A stretch of DNA of 64,000 bases from Trichoplax adhaerens (GCF_000150275.1 NW_002060946.1:5846667-5910666); one strand, 5' to 3'; positions 32,849-47,838 are shown, numbered from the stretch's first letter. Numbers and translations: made by a program. The notes: a model not told the origin generated them from the letters alone.

Positions 32849-35800
32849 TCATATTTGACTATTAGGATTTGCAATACCCATATGCTGACAATCCAGGTCA
32901 AACTCCGAATTAAAGACAAAATCTACAAAAGCAATGAAATACTCTTGTGTTAACGCTATAGCTTATCCAATGCCTTGAAATAGATCGCAAATCAGGATGA
33001 TATAAGCAGAAAAAATTGTGGTGCTCCACGCAAGATTTTTACCTTCCCAAAGCTAATGATAATCTTACCTCTAGAGGTCGATATCACGCCACTACGATAT
33101 CTTGAGGTAGCCTAAATTCGATATTAAAGTCCATAAATGCAATAAATCAATAAAAATGTTTATTAAAAGCAAAAAAATTTATACCATAAGGTGAACGAGA
33201 TAGCCTCATTGCTACTACGCTTGCCACGAACGAGTTACTTAGCATATTCTACTATAGTGAAATAACCCAATAATAAAATACGTCAAATACACTGTAAAAT
33301 AGAAATTCTACTTACACTGCTTCCAAAGTGCTGATGCTTAGGTAATAAATTCTTTAAGAATCGGCCGATCAAGTTAGGACGAAATTTTCTCTCTCGGAAA
33401 TTAACGCTGATCTAGAAGATAATATGTCGAGTAAGATCATATTTAGATGGCAACCAAAGACCATAATTTTGCAGTCTAGATAAGTGTAAATCGTATTGTA
33501 ATCATTACCTATGGCGTGAAACTGATTTTTATAGGTCAATGCGAAATGTTGTAAGATTACGATAATCTATTGCAAGTCTTATCAAGCTATAATGGTATGA
33601 TTTTACTGTATATCCCAAAAATCTAGTATGTATAGTAGGCTAATTTCGTACTCTTTATACACACTTTCATTCTATATTAAAATGGATTTAATTACCATAG
33701 TCAAACTGAACGACTAGAATATTATCTACTGTCGACTGCATCCTACGGTAATAGTTTTATATTTTTAATATACCCAACATCAAAATACAATTTTTTACTC
33801 ACACTAGGCTATAACAGAATGCAATAATTTTTCTGTGTCAAAGTAGATCTTAATAAATCACAATATTACCGTCTCAATCTACTGTAGGGCACCGTGCAGA
33901 ATTTTTATTTTATGTCAAAGTACTTTTATTAATGACTATAATGTTAGTGATCAATCAAGTTGTAATGGTTTCGTTCTGGGCTAATATAGTTTTGGTTTGA
34001 GTAGCTATAGACATCTATTAATTTATCACCAAGGTAGATTACACCAAACTGCTATTAAGTTTATTCAATGCCATAGTCAATACTAAACTACCATATTCTT
34101 AGATATCGTGCACAAAAGTAAGTTTACGGGCATGGAGAATAAAGCATTGTATCATTTGATCTACCGTAGAATAGATCAAGCTGTAACAACTTAATTCTAT
34201 GCCAAAATTAAATGGTGATATTTTATTAAGTACGATAAAGAATACAACCTGACGATCAAGGACACCATGAAAGAGAAAGACTTGGAATCCTTGTAGAGAG
34301 ACCAAAATAGTGAAAATATAGTCTGCTACTTGATCGTTCTTAATCGGAAGAAAAAGTGCGGGAAACCAACAAAGTCCCAACAATGGCAAAAGAAGTATCG
34401 CATTACGAAGATCTCTGCATAGAAAGAGAAAAACAAATTTAAAATTCCCTTTTCATTTTTCTCACAATTATAGATCGATTGAATTTTATCATGTAAGTCG
34501 TTTCTATTATTCCAGCATATATTTAAAAATAGAATAAAAAGAGTAATAATTGTAATTCCGAGCAATTGTAAAAATCCAGCTTAGAAAACAACCTGATAGA
34601 GAGCCATTGACTAAAACAATAAAATTTTTATCATTTATACAACATAATCTCACTTAAAAGTGGTCAAAGTAATCGGTTGAAGTTGTCGTGAAAGTCGAGG
34701 AAGGTGTGCTTGATGAGATTGAAAATTTGTGGCACTGGCATATCTTTCTGATTCTTGTCTGCGAGCTAGTGAGTTATGCATTTTGTATATAGCACTTGAT
34801 AGGATCGTCAGATTAATCTACGAAGCAATGCAACATGAAGTAAAATGAAATTGTTAGAAGGGAAATAAAAAATCAGATATTGAAATAGTTTAACAGTAAA
34901 ACAGTAAAATGTTGATTCAGAAACTTTTAATAAACTGCGAATCATATGAAGCACAACCACAGTAATTAATCTAACATCTTATATTACCAATAGAATAATA
35001 GCCAAAGGAGTGAGAAATAGCCAGATATAAGTAGAAGGTAACCAACACCTGTTATATTGGTACAAAAAATGACCAATCAATGTCTTTTATTGCATTCATT
35101 AATATCAGTCATTTTTCACGTCGCAATGAAAAACTATAAATTATGTTTAATAAACCAAACTACGAAATATCATCGATATAATTAATCGATTTATTTTACT
35201 TACACTTGCCCGCTTGGGGTATCTAAATAGGCCATAGGCCAAGCAAAATATGTTACAACGCATATTCCAGCTGGAAGAGCTATAAAGAAAGAGCATCATA
35301 TCAACTCATAATTGACATTTAAAGGTAGAGTACACTTTTAGCCTTTGAGAATGTGGAAATTGTCAACTCTTCAAAGGTCTATGGTTGTGAAATAGCATGG
35401 AAACAAATCAAAGTCTATACTTACACCTACAACACATTAGAAATCATATGAAATAAAACGCAATCTAGGCAGTTCGACAAGCTTACGTAGCATATGTATG
35501 TTAGGATGAGTAGACACTGACACTATTTTAATTCGGACAGTTGCTATCCATTGCAGTTAGTAATCAAACCTATACTTGTATTTACTCTCTTACCCCAACC
35601 GATGAAAAGGTAGCAGAGAAACATCCTTGCATTACTCCAATCGTGAACTACCGTGCACAAATTATACCAAGAATTAAGTAATATCCTGAACATGGATTTC
35701 TTAGCTTCATCTCTATATCTAGTTAAGGTAATTGTCTTTAAGTACAGACAAATTCCTTCACATAATTGCCAAGTAAATATGGTAGTAAAGAGATATTGTA

Positions 35801-38800
35801 ACGTAAGAATGATTGATGAGCATCCATTCTATCGATTAAAAATAAAATAAATTAATTCATTCCGAGTAGACCTTCAACGTATGAATCACAATAAGTCGTA
35901 GTAGACTAAGGAGGTAATTTGAGTATAGCCAAAAATAAATGGATACATTACTTTGAATATCCTATTTGCATATCACCTCATATTTTATATTCGTAGTGAT
36001 TGTAAATGCTAGATAAGATGCTATAATAGCGCATAATAGATTAATGTTGATGAAGGCTTTTGGAAATAGGGAAATTCTGCGATATTAAATAATATAACAT
36101 TACGACTACGAAAAAGAAGGAAGCTATAGCAAATTATATTATCATCATCATCGTAGGATAACCCATCGAATGGTTAATATTTATAATAATGAAGAATGGC
36201 CTATACTGGCGCATTGGTTACTTTATATGTGATACATACCTTAATCCTGCATATAGTACCATCATAATTAAAGATCCAAATAAAGACAAGCTAAATCCAA
36301 CAATCCCAATGTAGAATAATACAATTTCATCGCCGTCAGTCCCCTAAAGGTACAAATAGTCGAAATCATCAATTATCTACAGTATAATAAAGCTCTATTT
36401 TACTTTTTACAGTCAATTTACTTAACCTATATAATATCTCTCAATAATTCGAATAGTTAAAATTTTAATTTAGCTACAATTCTAGAGATCCAAATGGCTT
36501 TATATTTCTATTGTTATGAAAGTCAATTTTATAGGTTATTAAAAAACAATAATATGGAAGCCGGCATTTTGCTTAATAGCTCGAAAGGAAAATAATGAAA
36601 TACTTCTACACTAATATATAATTTCTTATGTGGTCACAGTAGATAATAGATGAAGCAGAGAGTAGCCATTAATAATTCTATGATGTATCAGTGTCAAATT
36701 ACAAAGAATTATAGCGTCTGGTTCGCACTTATCCTAACAGTTTTAGTAGTGCAAGCATCATGTTAAGTACAGTACACATAGCGTACTTTATGGAATAATA
36801 TCCTTGATATCCAATTTAGTTATTCGATGATCGAATGGACATATTCCATTATTCGAATTAGAAGCAGGTTAAAGTAGTTTACTCGTAGATAATGTCATAT
36901 AGGCATACAGTAAATTCTTTTTCTTCAATCAATATTTATAGTAAAAGTGAGGAATTACAGCTAACGAACAGTGGATTATTTCCTACTCGACAGTGTTTAT
37001 AACAGAGTGAAAGAGGACCGAGAAAATAACAAGTTGATTGTACGTGCGTGCATAGATCACTGGATGCTTTATCTGTAAAGTATCCAGTGGTCCTTTACAA
37101 TGCTATATGTCTCTTTTCTGCTGATATTTTTAAAAGGAAGATAGAACTTACTTTGAGCATAATTTATAGTCAGTCCAGAAAAAATAGTAATAAGCCTTGA
37201 AGAGGTAAATTGAACATACTTTTCTCTAACACTTACAACATAATCGAAAGAAACAAGGGCAGATAGTAAATTATTTTCTTTTGCATATATTATTGATAGC
37301 AAAACCATAATTCTCAACCAACATACACGTATATTTAAGCTCTGCCTGGTAGTATGAAGGCTGATCAAGGGATAACAGAAAACTGATATTAAAGACATTC
37401 CCTAAATGTTTATAACCTATCCATGGAGTATTAATAAGTAGAAGGTGAACTATCACAGTACATACATCCTATAACCATATTTAAAACGTAGAATAACTAT
37501 TGAAGTATAAATAGGACTTAATATGAACGTGATCGGTATCATAAATTGCCGGTACTCTACAGAAACAACTATAGCAAAACCAAGGAATAATGTCAGAGAA
37601 TAGTCAATTACTTTCTTTACGTAAGTTTTCATAGTTTTCGGATATAATGAACACTACAATTATTGCTTACGTTGCCGGTACCAGTTCCTAAAACGTTTAT
37701 ACTCGAGTTATAAGTTATAGTGTCATTTTTACTTGCAGGCGGAACAGCAGCTCCAATCTCAACACAACTATTGTTGTATTGATGAAGTTCATTTAAGATT
37801 AGTAGACTATAATTTCGTGAGGTATAATTAAATTGAGATGCAGGTCCTAATAGTCGTTCAGTCGTTAATTGCCCAATAGATAAAACTGCGAGATGATAAA
37901 ATGCTTGAGATAGCCAATTATGCTGCATTTTCTAAATAATAAACGAGGCTTTATTACAGGATAGCAAAATTCCTACACCATATTATCAATCTAAAATGGC
38001 CAATGTCAGCAAAAGAGTTGTGGTGTGATATCATGCCCGTTAATATGACAGCAATTACCTGGATTGGACAAGTTGTTCCAGTATGGCTAATGTCTTGCTG
38101 TAAAATAGCTGCTGAAGTTCTAAGTAAGCACTATATGTAAATATAGACGTAGTATAAAAATATTTGACTAGACTTACGAAGAAGATTAAAGTTCACTTCC
38201 ATTTGGGTCAATATCAGTCGATCGGATTTTGTCTCAATTTAAGATTTAGAAATACTTAAAACAATATTTTAACGGCACTCACATTTGTGAGATTCCCATA
38301 TCCTTCAGTATCATTCGTCTCCTTTCTAGCTAATGTAATATCATAAATAATTTGTAGAGATGTAATAGTTAAATTCTTTCCTGGAGTGTCTCCCTGGTGC
38401 TCATGGAGGAAGCTTGCCATGACATTAAGGTAATTTATGGAGTAATTCTTAGCATACGAACGGGTTAGCTGTTTATCAAATTTTATAAAATAATTGCATC
38501 TATTAGTAAAAACTCTTAGATCCAGAGAAGTTGAATTAAAATTTTACTACTAATATTAAATTACCCTCTCCTGAACTTCAGCAACAAGTACGGAGAAACA
38601 GTGACAAGTATAAGTAGGTGACCATTGATATGTGTTACGATGGGCTAACCTGCACAATCTGCTAACATCGCCTAATAGAACGGCCATAAGTATAAGTATA
38701 TATATGGCATAGATAGCATAAGTAGCACAGGCAATGAAGACAGTTAGCTAAAATAAACGAAATAAAATCATACAAACCATTTACAGTAGAATCGAAATAT

Positions 38801-41800
38801 TGGCTACATTCAGCTATAGCTGTATGATTGGGATAAGTTTCTCTCCAGATAATTGTATTACTTCCAACTTGTTCTAGATTAAGCTTACAATTTGCTGCTT
38901 CTGAAAAATTGACATTGTCAGGTACATTTACGAAATAACTGATAATTAATTGAAGGCTAGGTATTATCCTAAAACTGAAAATGAATAGATAACGGCCAAA
39001 TTAGCTCATATTACCGTTCTGTAATTCTGGACAGCCCTCACTATCTACATTTAGACCAGTCTGACAGCATAATAATGGCCTTCCATTTAGGTAATTAGAT
39101 GTTTCATTTTTAATCATTGATAAAGTAATTTTATCCTATTTCGAGTTCAAGTAATGAATTATGTTATTAATTATTATTATTTTTCCTCAAAATTCAGGTT
39201 GCTTTTTCTTATATAAAAATGAAGCCACAAAAATTTTACCAATAAACTTAAAACGAACCTGTTGATCGCAAAATGGATAAGTTGATGTTTCATCAATTAT
39301 TTCCAGTGCACACTTTATAAATTCAAGAATTAATAATATTGCATAAGATTAGCATGAGGTATATGCCATTAAAATTAATACCATCAAGTACTTATATCCA
39401 TACTATGAGAAATTAATATGACTTATAGACACTTTTACGCGTATTGTAATGCTACAAATCAAGATGTTGTTAGTTTATTGATAATATACATACGCTTGCT
39501 ATTAAGTCTAACATGTCAACGTCCTTAAAATTTTTATTTAAGTGCTGAAAAGCAACTTCTAAGCCATCCGTAAAGTACTTAGAATTAATGTTCAAGTTAA
39601 TTCCTATCCTTGGCAGTTTCCGTAGAAATTGAACCGTTGCTATATGTAGTTTTTGCAGGTGATCGATCAATGTAGCGAGCGATGTACTGGACTGATTCTA
39701 TATGAACAAGAAAGATGTTTTATTAAGTTCATTATTCCAGATGGGCAGTTGAAAAAGAATGATTAAAAAGAGCTAGTTTAATTGATATTGAAGTTGTTGC
39801 TTAAATCTTGTCTTCCGATACTTGGTTAAAATGTATATATATATAACTTTAAGCTATTTCTAATGGAGTCTATTGCGTAATAAGAACATAATTACTTTTA
39901 CCTTTAAGGCATTAACGAAATGAACAATTTTCCTGCTTCGGCAATCGCAAATGTTTAACTCATGAGGATTCAGAACACATTTTTTCGTACACTTAACAGA
40001 GGTAATTCCTTCGATATCTATAGCAGAATAGAGATTTCAATGAATGTTCCATATAGTGGCAATAAATTCTAGATATTAGTATTTATTCGTAAGATCCGGC
40101 ACATTAATAGTATTTGTTGCGTTATTCTATTCTATAAATAATAACTAGTTCTTGCTACAGAAGATATATCATAATCAAAATATATATAAAACGGATTATG
40201 TCTTATCTTTAAATGCACGACACTTATTAGATAGATATAATATACGCGTATATCTATGCCATACCATTTCGTATAGTGGAAAAATTCTGTAGTCGATTAC
40301 AATTTCTATTCAATATTTTTAAAGATGGTGAAGATGGCGTCATTAATAGATTAAAGTGTACTCCAGCGATGTGGCTATCACAGAAGCAAAATCCAGGTGG
40401 CAGGCCTATATGAACATTTAAGAAGTAATATACAATGAAAGGAAACTTAAACTTTAAGAGATCAAGCATGTACCAATTAATTATAGTATTATGCATACTT
40501 GTATAAGCAAACCCTATGTGCATGCGGTAATAGGTACCGTAAAGGTTGATAAATTAAAAGAATGCGTTTAATCTTGACTACAATTTTAATCTTTAGACTA
40601 AATAATGCCATTTTCTATATAAATGATCTTATGAAGCCGAGATCAACCCGATTTAAACCGCAAATTGCTTAATGTCTTAATTCAGAGTCGTATACGTGGT
40701 CTAGTGGCTTTAATTTATTTATGATATTTCTGTCACAGGGCAAGTAGTAACAATTTGCTCTGTAACCTAACCTTGAATTTAACTAGAGGGGCAGCATAAA
40801 CGCTTAATTTCTATCGCCGTGTTTATTAATTTTCGAAAAGCTATTTGAAATTATAATGCAGAGCAGTAAACTCTATGAAATAGTTATCAATTAATTAATC
40901 AGTCTGAGAAGTTATTTTATGAGCTGATCCTTTCATCGATATATAGAATACTTAATATCAAGTAATTGTTGGAAGCGAAAATTATTAATATGATTTTTGG
41001 TCTAGATATTAGTCAAAACGGGTTTGTTAATTTATATTGCAGCGTGTAAATATAAGCACAGCAAGCTCAGTCTAGCCTCAAGCTAATTTTTTTACTGGCG
41101 TTATTTGATAAGAAACAAAAGTAGTCGCAATAAAGTCAATAGTCTGAGACAATGTGAAATATTCTATTCAGAGCAATATGGTAAGTTAGTTGCTGTATAT
41201 GTTCTAGCAATGAGCGTCATAAGGTATAGAGTAAATAAAATAACTTAAAGGTCAACTTTGCCGCATAGACGGGTACATAGGGAATTTAACCTACTTTCAT
41301 TTAATTAATAAGATTATATCGTCAAGAATTAAAATAAATGAAATAAAAGATTGATGTGCATTGTTGCTATTTCATCTAATATTTCCTTAACTACGGATAA
41401 AAGTATGCTATATGCCGAAAATCAGCTATAATTAAGGTTACATTTTAATCATAGTGATCATTCTTTACCAATCTTGTCATATTATTCAATACTGTTGTTG
41501 ACACATAATAAAGTAGTATTATTAAATTACCCTAAGATAGGATGATTAAAATTTAGAGATATTTTATATAGTATAGAGTATAACAGATGTAATATTTAAA
41601 GGAATTAAAGACATGTACACGAATTTTGATGTGATTGCTCAGGTTTCAAGACAATCCCACCTTGTTATTTTAACTAAACAGTGATTCATATCCTCAATAT
41701 GTTCCAATACATTAAATATTGTAATTAGCATCTTTATTAACAAGTATATAGCTCAGTTGATACTATAAACTGCAGTTCAGCTCAGGAAGGCTGTCGTGAG

Positions 41801-43950
41801 CTGATAAATTATTGACATTTATATATAATGTAAATTGAAATAATCCTTCCGAAGTTCTAAAGTTTGGCTCTACAATGCTAAATTTTCATCGTCTGCCGGG
41901 ATTATATAGGATTGTCAACGTTAAGCCACTAACGCAAAGCTACCTGTGATATATACCGATCACAAAATTCCAAATTTTAGAAAAATAAGGGCTTCATTGA
42001 ATCTTATACAAAGATTAACTACACACAGCTCTACTCTAGCTGAACTAACTACTAAAGACTTCTAGAACGAACTAACAGAATAATCTAAAGTTGCATGCTT
42101 TTATACTTTTCGTAGCATTCGCAGCTACAATCCGCATGGCAACCTTTTACCTTATTTTACACATAGTTAAATTATTCTTCGTAACACAATGCTACTACGG
42201 ACCATCATTAATCCGATATTGACACGACTACAGTATTTACGTAGACATTATTCACACCAGCCAAAGTACAATGAATTAATCATATCCTAACATATGATTT
42301 ACAGTTCTATTTTTACCTATAACCTTATTAGTAACTCAACACCTTACTATATATAGTTATCTGTACTCTCGCATAGAGTCTATACCACTACAGTCTATAG
42401 TTATGGCTACCAAATATCTCTTAGGATAAATATCTACCGTACATTATACTAAACATGGCTAACAGTCTACAATTACAATACTAAGTTACATTACACTACC
42501 TTTACCCTGATAACCTGAGAACTAATATTTGATCACGATCTCTATGAATCGACTAATACTATATGCTATAGCTAGTAAGCCAAGAAGAACTAGTTTGTGT
42601 ATTATAATATTCGTATGCTAAATATGATATTATTGAGTAGATGAACATTTTACCTCGGTTTTTTCTATAGGATCTAAGATCCCAGTATTAAAACCAATAA
42701 ATATCATCATTGACTTAAAAGATAAGTATTAAGATAATTACTGATTGAGATTTTAATTCAGATTGTGTCACTTTGGAGTACAAATTGTGATAAACTTTAT
42801 CCCCGTTATGGCAATTAACAAACATCATAATTAGGTTACTTTGCTCAAGCATTAACAATATATCATGCGCATTTTTATAAAAAATACGATGGAAATGTAA
42901 AGTAAAACATTGACGAAGATAATACCATAATTTCATGGTATTTTTAGATCTTGCATATGATAAGATTGTTAACAAATTAGATAGACGTAACGACATTAAA
43001 AGTTACGGTACCTTACTTTTATGCAAATTTAGTAATTTATACTTATAGCAAGAACGGTTTGGAGGAAATTAGGTCATAATTTTTTAAGTTATATTTTTTG
43101 TCATTAATCTGATGCTATCAACAAATAGAATATCTAGCATTATAACAAGTATCCTTTCCTAGCCTGACACTTGCTCATATATTTTACTTGAAGGATAACT
43201 TCAATACAGATATTTCATTAGCCAACGTTTAGTTATAGTAATTCATTACGGATTTGTAAAGATCTCTACTAGCAACGAATAAATTGCTGTTATGAACAGT
43301 AACAGAGTGCTCATTTATTTGCGAGATAAACTATAATTTACTGTAATGATTGCTAATAATTTAAGGTCATAATGGAAGGAGATGGCAAAATTATCTAGTT
43401 AGTAGTAAAAGATTTATCATTTCAATACCATAATAGGCAGTTCATCACCATACAACTCAGATTCCATAAATTTTAACAATAAATCAATTAAATGAGCAAG
43501 ACTGGATGAACGAATTTTTAACGACTCGTGAAAAATTTTCAGTGAAACAACTGTGATAAATCTCCAATTTTCGTGAATGTTAGCTCTGCCAACATAACCT
43601 GCCAACTGCCACTTAATCAAGAAGAATTTCTACCGGTAAATGAATGTCTATTATTTATTATACAAATTTATAGGTCAAAGACGAGGTAATAATAACCGAT
43701 ATTTCTCGTATTAGTTTATAAATTTTATTATTGCTCGATTCTTAATTTACAAGCATCGTGATATGAAATTCCTGACATTTATGTCTAACTTAAATGGAAG
43801 GTCATGTTGTACAAATAGCAGGCCAAAAAATTATTATCAAATATAATCATCTAAACTACATAATAATCCATTGAAAACTATCTTACCTTGGCTGTAAAGA
43901 AAAAGATCCAGAATCACTATCGTGAGCAAGCCAACTTGTAACCACTTCAT
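32849..43950 (-). CDS. Adhesion-type GPCR, gene A of the array
   Basis: Exons, 5' to 3': 43950-43887, 40405-40265, 40017-39902, 39697-39494, 39312-39259, 39135-39015, 38900-38778, 38671-38565, 38468-38283, 38232-38178, 38111-38059, 37931-37671, 36343-36240, 36076-35977, 35828-35594, 35279-35204, 35048-34988, 34817-34654, 34414-34249, 33411-33316, 33111-33069, 32922-32849. All phases agree; total 867 aa. Residues 1-21 are a signal peptide (MKWLQVGLLTIVILDLFLYS). A Cys-containing ectodomain follows, then an HRM-like segment (about 230-310, with IIWRETYPNHTAIAEC and YQWSPTYTCHC), a GAIN-like stretch to ~495 and seven helices. Landmarks are TM1 from FYIGIVGFSLSLFGS, TM3 LQYLFTTIFTWQLCEG, TM4 LFIGWALPAG, a CWLP extracellular loop 2, TM6 LLPLLGLCWF and TM7 FTILVSLQGFQVFLFHGVLD. 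Intracellular loop 2 is ~26 residues longer than in gene B. No GPS motif was found. Exon 1 is placed by phase and signal-peptide character across a 3.5-kb intron and is the least certain part. The ligand is unknown. Confidence 0.85.
40406..43886 (-). other. Long first intron of gene A with exon-like frames
   Basis: 3.5 kb with two minus-strand open stretches: 42715-42996 (SNLLTILSYARSKN..) and 43417-43620 (about 67 codons, ending in ELYGDELPIM before a possible donor). Both could be extra exons or chance frames. Skipping them preserves the reading phase of gene A and matches the exon order of gene B, so I leave them out. Confidence 0.3.
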
Positions 43951-46900
43951 CTCTACTATCCGATTTTAAGTACCAACTTTTGTTAAAACGTTTCAATTAA
44001 GACAGCGATAGATCGATCATATCCTGTTTTATTCAATTCTAAAAGTATCTAAAAGTCAAATTAGGATGATTGATGTATGTCTGTGTCCAGTAGCCTTCTC
44101 TTCTTTTTATACCAAATCATATAGTTACAAGAACTGATATATTTCACTTGATATAACTATAACAGAAGCCTTTGTTATAAAGAAAAATTGAGCATATGTT
44201 GTCGCGTGCACGTTTACTTATATCTCATAATTAAATCTTCTATCGAACTGATTCCTATTGATAAAGTAGTTTACTGAATAAAGCAGACGTGATGCTTTCT
44301 ATAGAATTTTAAATTAACAGTTTCATTTGTTGATTTTCTTAAGCAAAGATGACTGTAAAGTATTGTTCTTGATATAGAATTGATTCTATTACAATGCTTG
44401 TACAAAATCCTGATTCTTCTAATTGATTGCCATAAGTGATTAATTAAATGATCAATTTGATAGCTTTCTGCTTTCATGTCATTGTTTAGATTAGCTACAG
44501 TCATCATTATACGAACCTGTCATCGATCCACTTTCAAATTTTATATTCTCGCTTTCAAGTAATCGTGACAGATAGCAGAATAGTTTCGGGTGTTATTTAT
44601 ATAATTGTTGTGGAAGTGATATACGAGTAGATTACAACTTAGTCATAGAGGTAATTTTACGGCAAATCGTCTTCCTAATTAGTTTCTAGATATCTACGCT
44701 TTTCTGTCTATTTGGATAGTTAACTTTCCCTAGATAGAGTTGGCTTAATATCTGTCTTAAAGTTCTATATTTTGGACGATGAATTTATGTTTCTAGCGCT
44801 AAAACTTAAATTTCAATATGCTGAACTTTGTTTCGTCTTGTTAACAGTAGAAATACGTCCTAAAGGACAACTATCTTGCGTTCTAAATAAACAATGCGTC
44901 AGCTATTCTATACCGTATCTGTACTGTTACAACTGATAGTTCTAAATATATTTTATTCAACTATAAACAGCTCTTTCCCCTAATTACCGTCTTAATAACA
45001 TTTCCTTCGAATCCGGAAGCTTAATAATTCTTACTTAACACACTATACGTATGTCAATACTCCTTCCTAATTTTTTATACTCAATTTACTCGTGTAAAAA
45101 GATGTTATCATCAATAATTATAAAATGATCCAGCTTAATAAATACTAACGAAAAAGAAATTTTGCGTTTTTTATAAAGAATAGCCTATCGCCTATCTTCC
45201 TACTAACGGGGACAACCATCATGGACTATGTCTAGTCTTACAAGGAAAAAGCGGCTTTTTAATACGCATTTTAATTTACTAGACAGATCACTCCAGGTAA
45301 TGGTCCATTTCGAAAAAAATATGGAGTTATAGTATTAAATATTTTATTCTTCTATTGTCTATTCCAAATATTATTGATTCAAGATCATTTTACTAAAAAT
45401 ATTAATGAAATCTGTATGACGCTAAATATTAATCAAATTTCGACGATGACATGATATCCAGCTAATGACATTTACTGGTAGTGATTATTTCATCAAATGT
45501 TACGATAGTTCATTTCATCAGCTATATTTCTAACTTTTTATCTATAATTTTTTGGTTAATATCGTATGACATTGACCCCAGTCACATACGATTAAGCACT
45601 TTAAGATTGAATAACTTGGAATCTTCATAGTATCTTAGTCAATAACCAAAAGATTAAATCTAGAATTGAAGAAATTCTAATTTAACAGATATTTTATTAG
45701 CTACCATTGGCATGTATCGCCTTTAAGCTCCGTAATTAAATATTATGATTTCTTAAATAATCAATCTGTGCTAGGAACAGCTTTTTTACATTAATAAATC
45801 AAGAAAATCAATCAATCAGTGGATTAACTTCCTCCTTTGCTTAACACATAGATTTACTTAATTTTCGATTCTACGGCTATAAAGTGATCTCAAGTTTAAA
45901 AATGTATTAATGACATTGATTACTTCCCTGCATCCCTTCCCAGATCAGAGTATGTAAGTTCAAGCTTATCAATTACCTAATCAGGGAACTTGTTAATCTA
46001 GTCTTTATGTACTTATCCTAATTACTATAGTACATTACAGATCATTTCTCCTGCTTCAAGAAAGCAGTTCTTGCATGTATTCGATCAATGATTTATACTT
46101 CAAATGCAAATACAACACTTTCAGAAATATTTTGTAAGCCAAATTATTCGAATATCAACATTGTTCTGATTTTCGTTTCATAACTGATAAAATATATACC
46201 AATGATAGTCCTTTAGTGCAGAAATTTAATTAATATAATTATTACTCCAGTAATTGTATGACAACAGCTGTCCGTGGTAGCAATCTCTTTAATTACGAAT
46301 TTATGGCACAATCTATGTATCAGTGATAAAAGGTATCTTAAAATCCGTAAGGTGATACAAGACCTACAACGATAAAACTTAACGAATAACTTGAAATATA
46401 AGCTAAATAATTCTATATTTACTATTATAAACCTAATTTTAATCTCTCAATCTCTTTTATTAGTTTGAGGGCTGCTTTATCAATAATACGATTGCACCTT
46501 CAGTCTCGTAAGTAAAGTCTTGATGGCATCTTATTATGACTATTATCTATTATTACATGCCACTACATTTAAATTTTCAATTTTTATTTGCTAAGAAGTT
46601 AAAATATTCTTAGTATATATATATTTTTATATAACTTTTTATTAAGTCCCGTATACATACATGAAATACTTCAATCAAAGCGTAATATGAACATCATTAA
46701 ACTTATAAGAACTTAGGGATTAAAACTACTATACATTAATCAGGCGTAAGAAGTATAGAAAAATCTATCTCATCATTAACAATTGAAGCGACAGTAGTTT
46801 CATAGTAATAATTGATTTCGATTTCATTACAATTATCTTTTAACTGAAGTCTGCATACATATTTATCAATTCAGCATGATAGATTGATTATCTAATAGTT

Positions 46901-47838
46901 CATACGACTACAATTCTCTCTAAATTGGTAAGTTTAAAATTTTTAATAGAGAACTAAGAACGTATATTTTAGGTATAAATTTAGCATCGAAAATTAAAAG
47001 TTCAGCAGTATAATATTCTATGAATGATTCAATTTATCCCTCAAAATACATTGCTTGGCCTATCGGCTCTCTATTCCTATTAAAGTTATGCTACAATAGC
47101 GGAGTACTTGCAACGACAGTATATATTGAACTTTCGAGGCATGAAGCGAAATACAGGAAAAGTTTGTAGCAGTTAAGTTTACCAAAATTAAGGTTAGACT
47201 TTAAATTGATAATTACAAATTTAATCTATTCGATATTATATACAAATAAAACGTCTCATTTAGAAAGTTACTTAGTGTATAATCATACAAATGAGTTGAC
47301 TACGTAATAAATATTCGTAAGGTTATAAGGTTTTACCAAGAAATCTGAGCGAAAGCTAGTGCTACAGTATTTACCATCTTTTCATCTAATACATTATTTT
47401 GATCTTAATTAATGGGCTAGAAATTTGTTCATGAATATACGGTAATAGATAGAACAAAATAGCACAATTTAAGTTATCAAATGTAATCTATTTAAGGTGC
47501 TAACTTAGGAAAGAGTTCAAGTACGGTAAAAGCTATATTACAATATAATGACGTCCATATGGAAAATGAGTGTAACTGGAGAAGAACAGCAGACCAATAC
47601 CCTTATATCATGTACCACATACTTTATTGTATTATTCTCAGGAATTAATGCCAGTCAATCAGCTGCTCTTCTGCTTGCAGTAACGGTAAGCTTAGACGCT
47701 TTGATCTTTTAAACGGTCATTAAAAGCAACTTATTAAAATTAGATCATAGATACAATGCAATCATTAAGCTAATCTTTCAGCCATTCCTTAACGACCAGA
47801 TCATACGGATTTATTTACGTGCTTTCTTCTTGATATGT
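43951..47838. other. Intergenic between receptor genes A and B
   Basis: Very AT-rich. A minus-strand 78-codon frame at 44271-44507 begins with a real ATG (MMTVANLNNDMKAE) but has no homologue known to me and no splice chain. It could be upstream untranslated sequence of gene A or a small orphan gene. No other feature is supported. Confidence 0.4.

Noticed and set aside
34326-34565. Hydrophobic frame (LGITIITLFILFLNI) that looks like TM5 of gene A
   Set aside because: It cannot be joined in phase to the ECL2 or TM6 exons. The exons 34988-35048 and 34654-34817 supply TM5 and loop 3 with matching phases and mirror gene B.
37319-37401. Candidate GAIN/GPS exon in gene A (NVFNISFLLSLDQPSYYQ..YTCML)
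   Set aside because: It needs a different donor in the previous exon, which would break the exact 261-nt length shared with gene B, and it lacks the Trp and second Cys pair of a GPS.
39470-39670. Minus-strand open frame considered as a separate small gene
   Set aside because: It is the 204-nt exon 4 of receptor gene A, matched in length and phase by the 54331-54534 exon of gene B.
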